This document shows, in pieces, positions 54,390 through 64,000 of a DNA stretch of 64,000 nucleotides. The translations under genes were made by a program, and so were the position numbers. The notes beneath the pieces are model-generated. The model saw nothing but the letters and a program-made list of their open reading frames with translations. It was not told the DNA's origin and ran no database searches. The stretch is taken from positions 36,568,010-36,632,009 of the forward strand of contig OX352763.1 in NCBI GenBank assembly GCA_947095585.1, written 5' to 3'. The DNA is from Nephrocerus scutellatus. Taxonomy: Eukaryota > Arthropoda > Insecta > Diptera > Pipunculidae. The stretch's first letter is position 1; each line of letters starts with the position of its first letter.

Positions 54390-56275
54390 ATTTATCCATA
54401 TGGCGAGCGGGGCCTACCGAGCTTAATTTTCTTCACGATGTCGACATCGCGATAACGCTCGGAGATATCATCATTTCCGAGTCTCCGGAATCGGTCTTCC
54501 TCACATACGGGACAAACAATAGTAGGGTTTTTCAGCTTTAAGCAACCGTGCGCGTATTTCTGGTTCCATGCTGTTATCGGCTGCTACAGTTGACCCGAGA
54601 TAGTTAAAGGATTGCACTACTTCAAATTCACGCTCTACTATTTTAATTGAGGGACTAATGTTGGATCTTTCACTCACAGACGTGGCCACCATGTACTTTG
54701 TTTTGCTCTCATTTATGTGCAGCCCCAGATTTCGTGCCGCCTGCTCGATCTGAATGAAAGCTTCCTGTACAGCTCTTCGGTTTCTACCAACGATGTCAAT
54801 ATAGTCTACGTAAGTCCGTATCTGAATGGACTTATAGAGGACTGTTCTTCTCGCCGGAACATCAGAGTCTCGGATCACTTTCTCCAACGCCAGGTTGAAG
54901 AGGACACAGGCCAGTCCATTCCCTTGACAGAGCCCGTTATAGATGTTGGATGGGCTTGATAGTGATCCGGAAATTTTACTTGGCTTATAACATTGGTCAT
55001 GGTCAACCTACATAGTCGTGTCAGTTTATTTGGGATGCCGAATTCTCTCATGGCTCTATAAAGTTCTACTCTGACTCAAAATGGGGTTTTGAGTTTTGAA
55101 ACTCTAAGACATTTGTCCATCACCTGCCTAAGGGTGTAAATCTGATCAGTTGTTGATTTGCCTGGGATGAAGCCACACTGGTATAGACCAATGATCCCTT
55201 TAGCGAATGGGGCTATCCTGTCTTGAAGGATAGAGGAGAAAATCTTATACGCGGTAGTCAACAAAGTTATGCCACGATAATTGCTGAAGGTTGTGATATC
55301 TCCTTTCGCTTCTTCCTCCCATACTTGCACTATTAGTTCTGGAATTGGTTGGTATATTGCGGGGCCTCCTGTTTTAATTAACTCCGTTGGGATACCATCA
55401 GATCCCGGGGCCTTATTATTTTTGAGCCCATTTATCGCTCTGTTAACTTCGTCTATGCTTGGTGGCGGCAGAATTTTTTTGGTGGAGCCACCAATTCCTC
55501 AGTTAGCTGGTCATTAAACTACTCATGAAAGTGCTCTTCCCATTTCTCTAAGACGACCTTGAGATCGGCGATCAGATTACCCACTTTGTCTTTGCAGTAT
55601 GTGCAACGCGGTGTATATTGCGTCATACCGCGGACTCTTCGGTAGAACTTCCGCGCCTGGTGCGGTCCTCGCTCTATATACTGTTCCAGTTTACGGACGA
55701 GATTCTTCTCCCAGGCCGGTGAACTGTTTTTTCATATCATCTTCGCGTGCCCGCGTTCTATGAGATTGTTGCATTTCTCGGTACGCAACATGCTTACGTT
55801 CAATCGCTAGCTTACATCATCATCATCGAACCAGTCGTTCAGATCTCTACGTCTCCTGCGTAAGATGGAGTCAACAGTATTAATGACAATATTCTTAAGG
55901 CGTGTCCATTTCTCTTCTACGCCCGGCATCTCAGCCCCAGGACTTACTCTTCCTGCATTTAGGGCGAGTCTTATCCCTTGACTGTAGTTGTTTCTGGTCT
56001 CTTCGTTGCAAAGGGCAGCCATGTTGACTCGAATCTGATTCGCGGATGCAGTCTTTCATTATGATGCAATCCGCGCTCGGAGCACCATACCAACAAGATA
56101 GTGGTCCGAGTCAACGTTGGCACCTCGTTCCATCTTCAGCTTCTGGTTCTGGTGGCGGTCTATCAACACGTGGTCAATCTGGCTGCGAGTAGCTCAATCA
56201 GGAGGTGACTTTGTGGATATTTTTACGCCTTGTACTCGCAACGACCAAATTATTGCTTGCTGCCATGTAAAATAT
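54390..56275 (-). pseudogene. RTE-like (type B) retrotransposon, copy 2
   Basis: From right to left: endonuclease end (CNEETRNNYSQGIRLALNAG, AEMPGVEEKWTRLKN at 56020-55890), linker with the GPHQARKFY..RVRGMTQYTP region (55680-55560), reverse transcriptase (LPPPSIDEVNRAINGLKNNK at 55470; FSNYRGITLLTTAYKIFSSI, IIGLYQCGFIPGKSTTDQIY at 55300-55140) and, after a deletion that removes motif A, EKVIRDSDVPARRTVLYKSI and TYVDYIDIVGRNRRAVQEAF (YADD reads YVDYID) down to 54500. A KYM..ATS and FEVVQSFNYLGSTVAADN tail ends it. Frames shift often. Confidence 0.82.
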
Positions 56276-56489
56276 ATAGCCAGGCTTTATTCACGAAAAC
56301 TGTGCCAGATATGAAAATGTTACGTGTAATGAAAACTGGTAAGTCTTTCAAATATGATCCTGAAAATTCTTGAAGTCCTTGAATCTTTAAAATTAGTTTC
56401 CTAGGTATGAACTAAAGACGGGTTAATTTGTATTGAAACTTATCCTTTTTGAGTATATACTGGACAAACGATGTTCTCAACTACTTGAG

Positions 56490-56850
56490 AGTGAACAGAA
56501 TAGGGAGTGCTTCACCTTCGCAACGAAGAGATCATAAACCTTTATGTTCTAGCGATAGGACTCGCCCTTAATGAATTGGGTAGAAGAGAAATGATCACGC
56601 TTTAAGAATACTGTCATAAGTACTGCAGACTACACCTTAGGCACTAGTCGTAGAGTTAGGAAAAACTGGTTCGATGACGAATTTAAGCTAGCGACTAAAC
56701 GATAAAGTCTTCCGTACCGAGCAATACAACAATCGTATATAATGTGGACATGCGATGGAGGAGTGTGGGAGTAGAATCTTGTTCGTAAACTAAAACAGTA
56801 CAGAGAGCAAGGAGCGCACCAGGCGCGGAAGTTCTACTTAAGCGCTCCCA
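56490..56850 (+). pseudogene. RTE-like (type B) linker fragment in inverse orientation
   Basis: The plus strand matches, with many stops, the segment from CTTCGCAACGAAGAGA through GCGATAGGACTCGCCC, AACTGGTTCGATGACGAATT and AACTAAAACAGTACAGAGAG to GCGCGGAAGTTCTACTT, the same linker as in the other type B copies. It faces away from copy 2 about 220 bases to its left. Confidence 0.72.
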
Positions 56851-59174
56851 CAAGGAATGCACGTGCACTGATGCTTATAAAGTCAACAAACTTTTCTTTA
56901 CTTTGTTAAGACTGCTGATTTTAATTTCCTATAATTAACACTTACTTAGCAAGTCAACTAGATCTATAAAATTACATTATAATATCATACAGCATCATGC
57001 TCATAGAGATTAGGCTTTTCCACAGGGCTAAGAGCTGATAAATTTATATCTACCCCTAAACAACTCTCCCACTTCTGATTTTGTATTTCTGTTAGCTCCA
57101 TTGATCTTTAATTAATTCAACCCTAAGCTCGTTATCTTCAATTTAAACATCCATTTCATCGATGTCTAGATCGTAACCCATGTCAAGGGTATATAGGCGT
57201 TTACCATCAGGTAGTCATTTCTATACTTAGTTTTATCATCTGCTGTGTTGGGGCTCTCAACGTGCCTCAGTCATTAGTATACCTAGATTTTGATAGAACA
57301 GCCATCATCTGGGATATTTCCTGTGTGATGATTTTGAGGTTCATGCAAGTTCTAAACATTTATATGCCACTTTCGTAAGACTTTACAGCATTTACAACCC
57401 AAAGTCAGCTTAAATCTTAATGGTGCTATCAGGTCGTATTATTCCTTATCACGAATGACCAAAAGTGCTTATTGCTGTTTTTACTGACAATGTCTTTGGT
57501 ATTGTGTTATTCCTCTAGTCTTAAAGTTTTGCACAATTCAGCGCAATTATTGTGTTTCTAAGCAGATTTCTACAATTGCAGATATGCATACAAACGAATG
57601 AATAGTTAGCTAATTCCATTTTTTCTCATAAAGAAGCATAGTCATTGTGCACCTGAATTTTCATTATTGGATTCTACTATTTTCTTATATGGTCTGGCTT
57701 TTGTCATCGCTGTCACCAACACAGTGCGAAGGTGTGAATGCGCCCTAGTTGCGTTTTAATTTTAATTACCAAGAGAGCACGCTTTTGTTGAGCACAACAA
57801 CTACAATCAAGGATACAGTGCAATTCATTAATAAATTTATTTCATTTTTATATCAAAATTTCGCTTAGCGCGATTCCACTGATTACTGTGTCACTTTCTC
57901 CAGTGAATGATTGCACAAAAAGTTAATAAAGTGCAGATTTATTAAATGTATAATTTCTCTATTTAAATAACAAAGTACAGCATTACACACAATATCAGAT
58001 CATTTCAATTTAAACTTAAATTTGCAACAGTTAAAGTTACGAGTACAATAAAATCGCGTGCAATTTTACGCTGCATTATCATCAAAAGGCATAATTCACC
58101 GCGACCTGACCATTGTCGGTCAGTAAATCGTCGCTAAATTGTCACTTTTCTAAATTGGAAAACCAATCTGTTCGTAAAGGCAGACGACGTTCTGGCCATT
58201 TTCACTTTTGCGGCAACATGCAACCAACAGAAAAAGTCTCACGCGACATCACATCTCTCACAAACCGCAAGATTCCCACAATCCAAAGCAAAGAATTTAC
58301 TGCGGTACATCTTCTTTTTCAAGGCAAGACCTGCAGTAGTATGCATGAGCAGTACGTAGTTTCGTCGACTTATTGTGGTGTTGGAAGAATGAAAACAAGT
58401 TTTCCATTAGATTTCCCAGAAGAAGAAGAAGAAGAAGAAAACAGGAGTAGATATGACCGACTTGCTCTATGCACCACGTTAATGCCAAACCTGGCCACCA
58501 GACAGCCACATGCTGTACCCTTGGCACACGAGATATGCAATGCAGCATTTCACTTTCTTTGGAATATGAGCATGAGATGACCTTATTTGCGAACTACGAG
58601 TGCCATGGCCATCAGTACCAGTACCGGTATTTGTATGATTATCTCGACGGCCATGCTCTTGAAACTGCAGTACAACTGGTTTTTGAGGTGCAAACAAACA
58701 AAGTGTGGGTGCTGGGATCAGTGCACACAATGTGCACGGTAGTGACAGTGACAGTGTTCTCCATTGTTCGATATCCATTTTTAAACTGGTAGAATATTTT
58801 GGTCGATTAATGTGTGTGAATTACTCATACATGATATACATGAGTATGAGCGAGATTTGAGAGAAGTAAACTAATGTTTGCGTCGTGATCTTTGTTACTA
58901 GTAATTATATATTTTATTAGAATTTCTTCACAGCCATATTTTATACAAAATTATTGCATTGGGTTTTAGTGCAAGTTACTAATAACAGGTCGCTCGCTTT
59001 AGCACCTCAGGAAAATTATCAGTTTTTTCGGTAGGTACAGGGATTAGAAAGTTTTGTTTAGGACAATTAAGGGATGTTTATGAGGTGATTTTAGGATTGT
59101 TTTAGAATGATAGAATGGTTATCGAATGATTGTTAAAAGATTGTACGATGATTGTGTATTGTAATTATTTAAGA
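56851..59174. other. unassigned sequence
   Basis: No supported gene. An open frame of 155 codons at 58113-58580 (+) contains a short poly-Glu run (GAA repeat), but has no family motif, no splice partner and several competing frames, so I do not call it. The rest is AT-rich and looks single-copy. Confidence 0.35.
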
Positions 59175-59753
59175 TAATTAGAGAAGTGAAATATAGGTAG
59201 GTTGGTAGAGTGGTGATCCTCGCCGTACTTGCGATGTCATCAATTAGCTTAGAGTGCGCCTACCACAAATCTCGAAGGATATAGCATGGATATTTACGAG
59301 GATTAAATCTAGCCTGTAATGTTCAGATATGAGATAAATTCAATGATCATGTAATCTCAGAGCTCTTTTCATCTTTGCAACTTTTCCAGAAGTTGTTGTG
59401 TGGTATACCCAAAGTGGCAGTATGGCTGCCCACTGGCCAGTGGCCCGTGCTGATAGCCACAATTTTGGCAATATTATTTCGGGTTCTAGATAACAGCTCG
59501 GTGGTATTCCTTTTGGCCATATCAATCTTGATATGGCGCAGTTCGATAGACTGCGCCACCTGCCCTGTGAAATGGTCTCCATAGAGCCGGTATCTATAGC
59601 GACGCCATTCTTAGTCAATTCGTTCACTTCCTTATTTCCCATACTATCCAGGAATTGGCTGATCGAGGCCAATTCTTCTTGGCACTGTTGTACAAGTTTC
59701 GAGTTTATGGTGGTCGCATGAATCGCCCTTATGTCAGATTGAATATCAACATA

Positions 59754-61239
59754 CAGTCCGTAACATTTGGATAGCCTCAGACATATTTTTTCTTAAAATC
59801 ACTTATTTTTGGTACGTTCTTGATGTTTACTTATAGTTTTGAATAATGAGAGACAAGCTAAGACTAAGTCGTTGAGATTAAGAGAAGTGCTAACTGGTTT
59901 CATAAAGTTAACGGAATTTTCCGAGTTAATTTTGTTTGAGGTCACTCAAATGTGCGCATTTATTGTAACAGTAGAATAGCCTCAATTAACTTTGTTCTAC
60001 AGTACGAGCGAAAATTTGTCAGCGTGAGCATCAAAAAGCAGTACTGAAATGATAAACAGTTTATTTTTGGTTGCTTTAAAATATTAAAATGGCTAGACTG
60101 TAAAGGAAATAGCCAACATCGATGCCTATCATGAGCAAGGTTTTTCTAATCGCGCTATAGCTCAGAAAATAAATCGAAGTCCAAAAGTTATTAATAATTA
60201 TTTAAAAAGTCCATTATTGTACAGAAAAAACTATAAATGACGTACTTTAACAGTTCTTACTGACCATGACAAGCGGAGAATTATACGACTGGCTTCCAAT
60301 TCTACTCTTTGGAACAAGATAAGACACGAAGCTGGAATAGAAGTTAGCCGAATGACAATTAGCTGAGTTATTGAAAGTGGCGGCTACTTGAAACGCCTGA
60401 AGAAAAAAAGTTAAACTTAGACGGACTTAGAAAAGAAAAACTGTTTTGGATCGCCATCATAGCCGCGAGGGAGGCGTTATGGTATAGGGCGCGATATCGG
60501 TTTATATCCTTATGGTTTGTAAGCTGTAGAATGACAGCGACGTACTATAAAACTATATTGGAAACAGCTTTACCTCAGTTTCAAAATATTTTTGGACCAC
60601 TGCCGAGTATTTTCCAGCAGGACAATGCACCGATTCATACAGCTGGCATTATTAAGACGTGGTTGCAAAGCCAAAATATACAGCAACTACCATGGCCACT
60701 ATACTCGCCAGACCTGAACATCATTGAAAATGTATGGGGCTGGCTAGCGCGCACTGTTTATGAAGGTGGGAAACAGTATGCAAGAAAAAAGAACTTAATT
60801 GAAGGAATTAAAGCGGCCTGGGCGAATATTTCATTACATTACTTGAATTCTCTGTATAAATCCTTAAAATGGCATTTTTTGAGGTAATTAAAAATTATGG
60901 AGGATGTACAAAGTACTAAAATTTCTTGTTATCTTGTAAAAACATAAAATAAAAGTGAATTTAAAAAACAAAACAATTGGTTTTCGTTTTTACTATTACC
61001 AATACAGTGAGGCTATTCTACTGTTACAACAAAAAATGTACATTTGAGTGACATCAAACAAAATCAACTCAGAAAATTCCGTTAACTTTAAGAAACCAGT
61101 TAGTACTTCTCTTAATCTCAAGGACTCAGTCTGACCTTGTCTCTCATTATTCAAAACTATAAGTAAACATCAAGAACGTACCAAAAATAAGTGATTTTAA
61201 GAAAAAGTATGTCTGAGGCTATCCAAATGTTACGTACTG
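59754..61239 (+). mobile_element. Tc1-like transposon with 231-bp IR/DR ends
   Basis: TA-flanked (59752-59753, 61240-61241), 1486 bp. The ends are CAGTCCGTAACATTTGG and, inverted, CAGTACGTAACATTTGG. Inverted repeats run from 59754 to about 59984 and 61008 to 61239 with roughly 90 percent agreement by eye. Each arm carries the motif ATAGCCTCA twice, near its outer and inner limit (59772 and 59976; 61014 and 61008 inverse sets), the arrangement called IR/DR in Sleeping Beauty, Bari and Paris/S-type elements. The transposase inside is broken. Confidence 0.88.
60090..60887 (+). pseudogene. Tc1-like transposase, DD34E, decayed
   Basis: The N-terminal helix-turn-helix is recognisable after an early stop (KEIANIDAYHEQGFSNRAIA, QKINRSPKVINNYLKSP). 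The middle has a GGxMVWGAIS-like block with stops around 60470-60500, and the first catalytic Asp cannot be placed. The C-terminal third is open (60531-60887): QQDNAPIHTA supplies the second Asp and SPDLNIIENVWGWLAR the Glu, 34 residues apart. At least three stops or shifts precede it, so the enzyme is inactive, although the inverted ends are well kept. Confidence 0.85.
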
Positions 61240-62060
61240 TATATGCCAACCTTTCCGATTCGTGCGTTTCTGAGCCATAATGCCCTGCAGGCCTCCCTAA
61301 TTGTTCGGATCTCTGCCTGAAAGATACTAGCTGAATAGGGTAGTTTGTATGACCTTAACAGATTTAGATCCACCGAGAAGATACTTGCACCGACTCCATC
61401 CTTCATCCTTGAATATTGTTGCGTCAAATTGCTACTGCCCCATCCTTTCAGTTTCCCCTGGAAATGAGGAGTTAAAGCTAAGTTTAGGGATACAGTAGTC
61501 AGTAGATAATGGTATCATGCCTTCAGGTACTGTCTGTAGTATGTTACAGGGCCCGTATGGTCAAGTACCAAAGCCCCCAGATTCTCTGAGTTGCACTGCA
61601 CTGCACTTCGCAACATACTTGAAAAATATGTCAGAAGGTAGTAGGTGCAGTATGAACCCCGTTTGTAGAGCCAATTATGATGATGATGGTTGGACAGAGA
61701 CTTAGAGACTTAACCCCTTGAGTTTTGGTCGGACAAAGACCGGTATTTTAGATTAAGTGGTGAACAGTACCATTTTAGTCTTCTCTAGGTTAACTCCAAG
61801 GCCACATCTTGTTGCCCATGAGCCGACTTCACCCAGGGTCCTTTCCATAACTTCGCTTATAACGGAAAGTGTTAGCCTGATACGTGTATCCACACGTCAT
61901 CTGCGCACGCCACTACCTTCGTTCTATCCTCCTTAAGTTTCAGTAGCATTTTGTTAATTACCATTAGCCACAGTAAGGGAGAGATGACCCCAACTTGGGG
62001 AATGCCTCTGTCGACTTGTTTGGTAATATTGCAGTTGCCAAAGTTGGCATGTATAAATTA

Positions 62061-62379
62061 GCTACATTGGGCGATATTCATTCACTTGAGTATAGAGTAT
62101 ATGGAACTTAAATTTAAGGTTTGTGTATAGGGTTATTTGTCATTACATAATATGACAATAGATGGCTTAGAAATACAGAAAATAATTTTGTGAACATAGC
62201 ATCTTTTTCCCGGTCCCAGCGCTAGCGAATATCTGACAACGGTCGGAGAGAAATAACTGCCAGGGAAAGCTTCTTAATTCGCCGTTCGGCTATGCCTTGA
62301 AATTGTAGGTCTATTTCAATTATGTGCATATACATAACACGAACAACTAAAATGGTCGCGAGAAGCTAGGCCTTGGGCC
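62061..62379. other. unassigned spacer between retrotransposons
   Basis: No recognised coding block or repeat in about 320 bases. Confidence 0.35.
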
Positions 62380-64000
62380 AAACAAAAATCAGAATATGAC
62401 ATATATTACAGCTGTCATGCAAGACATCATGTGCTCGGGGTGGAGTTTCTAGTAAGCAAAAGAATGAGACCCACCGTTATCGGCTTTGAAGCAGTAAATG
62501 AACGTCTATGCACCTGCGTGCGGGGTAAATTTAAAAACATAAGCCCAGATGATGAAAAAGAAGAATTCTTTGAATCAGTCGAACGGGAACTCCATGTCAT
62601 GATGCAAAAATCCTTCTAGGGGATATGACTGTTAAAATAGGTAGGGAGCCAGTATTCAGACAGTCGTTGGCACCCATAGCTTACACGAGAACACTAATGA
62701 CAAGGGACAACGAGTCATAGAAATGACAGCAAGCAATAATTTGGTTGTTGCGAGTACAAGGTTTGCGCGTAAAAATATCCACAAAGCCACCTGGGTATCT
62801 CCTGATGGAGCCACTCGCAACCAGATAGACCACGTGTTGATAGACCGCCGCCACAACCCGAACCAGATGACGGTACGAACATACCGAGGTGCCAACGTCG
62901 ACTTGGACCACTATTGGTATGGTGCTCCGAGCGCAGATTGCATCATCAAGAAAGACAGCATCCGCGAATCAGATTCGAGTCAACACGGCTGCCCTTCGCA
63001 ACGAAGAGACCAGAAACAACTACGGTCAAGCGATAGGACTTGCCCTAAATGCAGGAAGAGTAAGTCCTGGGGCTGAGATGCAGGGCTTAGAAGAGAAATG
63101 GACACGCCTTAGGAATACTGTCACTAGTAATGCTGACTGCATCTTAGGCAGTAGACGTAGAGATCGAAACGACTGGTTTTACGACGAATGTAAGCTAGCG
63201 ACTGAACGTAAGAATGTTGCGTACCGACATATCATAGAAGGGGGGGCACCAAGCGCGGAAGTTCTATCAAAGAGTCTGCGGTATGACGCAATATACAACG
63301 CGTTGCACATACTGCAAATACAAAAATGGAGGTGTGGGCACAACACGACTTTCTTTTACGGACGGGTCCAGAATCTTCAGTAAATGTATATTAAATTTTT
63401 TTTCCATTTATTTTTTATTTTTATTTTTTTTTTTGCATTTTCTCATAGTAGTTTACTACTACGACTACCACTTCCGTTTGGCCGATTTTCACCAAAATCA
63501 ACTGCGCCCTCCCAATTTATGTAAAAAGCTTAAATATGAATTTTCATCTCAATCAATTCAGACGTCTGGGCTGTAGAGTGGACACAGAGCCACAGACACA
63601 CAGACAGAGATTTTTTTTTTTGCTTTTTCTGACTCAGGAGATACGGTAATGGGTAAATCTGCAAAAATCCCGAGCTCGAAAATTTTCATGATTACTATAC
63701 TTACTTTTACTACTAGTAAAAGGGAAATCTGATCACCGATCTTAAAGGCATCGTAGAGCGATGGGAAGGGCACTTTCATGAGTTTGGCCAGTCAGTTAAC
63801 TGAGGAATTAGAGGCTCCACCAATGACCGAAGAGCAGACTATGCTGCCGCCACCAAGCATAGACGAAGTTAGCAGAGCGATAAATGAGCTCAAAAATAAT
63901 AAGGCCCCGGGATCTAATGGGATCCCTGCGGAACTAATTAAAAAAGGAGGTCCCACATTACACCAAGCAATTCATTAAATAATAGTGCAAGAATAAAAAA
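62380..64000 (+). pseudogene. RTE-like (type B) retrotransposon, copy 3, running off the window
   Basis: Endonuclease: NISPDDEKEEFFESVERELH at 62540, a shifted GDMTVKIGREP, NNLVVASTRFARKNIHKATW and IDHVLIDRRHNPNQMTVRTY at 62730-62880, then YRGANVDLDHY. The linker follows (NEETRNNYGQAIGLALNAGR, LGSRRRDRNDWFYDECKLAT), with a deletion of roughly 130 bases at about 63228 relative to copies 1 and 2. After a 390-base interruption (63330-63725) it resumes with ...SDHRS.. and LPPPSIDEVSRAINELKNNK (63840), the start of the reverse transcriptase, up to HQAIH. The remainder, including the catalytic core, lies beyond the right edge or is lost. Confidence 0.82.
63330..63725. mobile_element. insertion of about 390 bp inside the type B copy
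   Basis: Copies 1 and 2 of type B run continuously from GCACATACTGCAAA to TCTGATC.CCGATCT. Here about 390 bases separate them. The insert contains CGGACGGGTCC, a T-rich tract, TAGTAGTTTACTACTACGAC, GCCGATTTTCACCAAAATCA, a GACACACAGACAGAGA run and GAGATACGGTAATGGGTAAA. It is non-coding; class unknown, perhaps a short retroelement. Confidence 0.55.

Larger units (their letters stand above)
59175..62060 (-). pseudogene. R1/LOA-like (type D) retrotransposon split by a Tc1-like element
   Basis: Right part (62060-61242): reverse transcriptase remains IPQVGVISPLLWLMVINKML, VACADDVW (ADD intact, about 61890), LGVNLEKTKMV-like residues, then RNase H start (GVGASIFSVDLNLLRSYKLP, FQAEIRTIREACRALWL) ending at GIYS. 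Left part (59751-59340): VDIQSDIRAIHATTINSKLV, QEELASISQFLDSMGNKEVN and GHTATLGIPHNNFCK-type end. Joining the halves across the TA target restores RNase H continuity. The 3' non-coding end probably reaches 59175. There are large internal deletions between RT and RNase H. Confidence 0.75.

Noticed and set aside
58113..58580. 155-codon open frame with a poly-Glu run
   Set aside because: No motif, overlapping competing frames on both strands and no clear splice partners; may be chance.
1..64000. tRNA or rRNA genes
   Set aside because: No stretch shows complete cloverleaf pairing or recognisable rRNA core sequence; the one A/B-box-like stretch near 10.95 kb lacks stems.

Overview
The window is nuclear DNA of an insect, most likely a brachyceran fly and plausibly a tephritid. 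It has split genes with 57-65 bp GT-AG introns, dipteran-type opa/CAG-rich coding sequence, and mobile elements that dominate everything outside three host loci. The tephritid suggestion is inference: it rests on the style of the repeats and on a DD41D mariner of a group described from such flies. No rRNA or tRNA gene, CRISPR array, prokaryotic operon or viral genome is visible.

Host genes. (1) 1-1380 (+) is the 3' part of a monocarboxylate-transporter-like (SLC16/MFS) gene. (2) 29883-32848 (+) is a complete, closely related paralog in five coding exons (654 aa). Both share a conserved block in the long cytosolic loop and an intron at the same place and phase. A candidate non-coding first exon for the second copy lies near 5936-6562. 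If that is right, most of 6.5-29.8 kb is one giant first intron packed with transposons. (3) 37243-40658 (-) is a large Gln/Pro/Thr-rich, probably secreted protein, convergent with the transporter. Its first exon must lie further right.

Mobile landscape. Five groups of non-LTR retrotransposon recur, nearly all broken: RTE-like A (7.7-10.0, 22.7-24.3, 49.1-52.0 kb); RTE-like B (11.7-14.2, 54.4-56.9, 62.4-64.0 kb); CR1-like C (1.7-2.1, 14.6, 19.2-19.6, 34.1-35.8, 41.3-46.2 kb); R1/LOA-like D with RNase H (14.8-17.7, 21.1-21.6, 59.3-62.1 kb); and a Jockey-like endonuclease piece (11.2 kb). DNA elements include an uninterrupted DD41D mariner (24818-26120) lying inside a Helitron (24609-27865) that keeps the tail of its helicase gene, a Tc1-like element with 231-bp IR/DR-type ends (59754-61239) lying inside a type-D retrotransposon, a decayed CxxH transposase-like gene (46.2-47.2 kb), and four MITE/foldback elements.

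Repeats. There is a 33-bp minisatellite (2.2-3.5 kb), a 75-105 bp GC-rich array of CACGTG/TGACGTGA-like sites (53.6-54.3 kb), a degenerate AAAAGACCC array (26.9-27.6 kb), adjacent 6-mer and 8-mer GATA microsatellites in a transporter intron (30.3-31.1 kb), and several 100-120 bp tandem duplications. The clearest points of interest are the intact mariner, the nested insertions that give relative ages, the palindromic GGGAC/GTCCC foldback, the conserved transporter loop and the CACGTG array.
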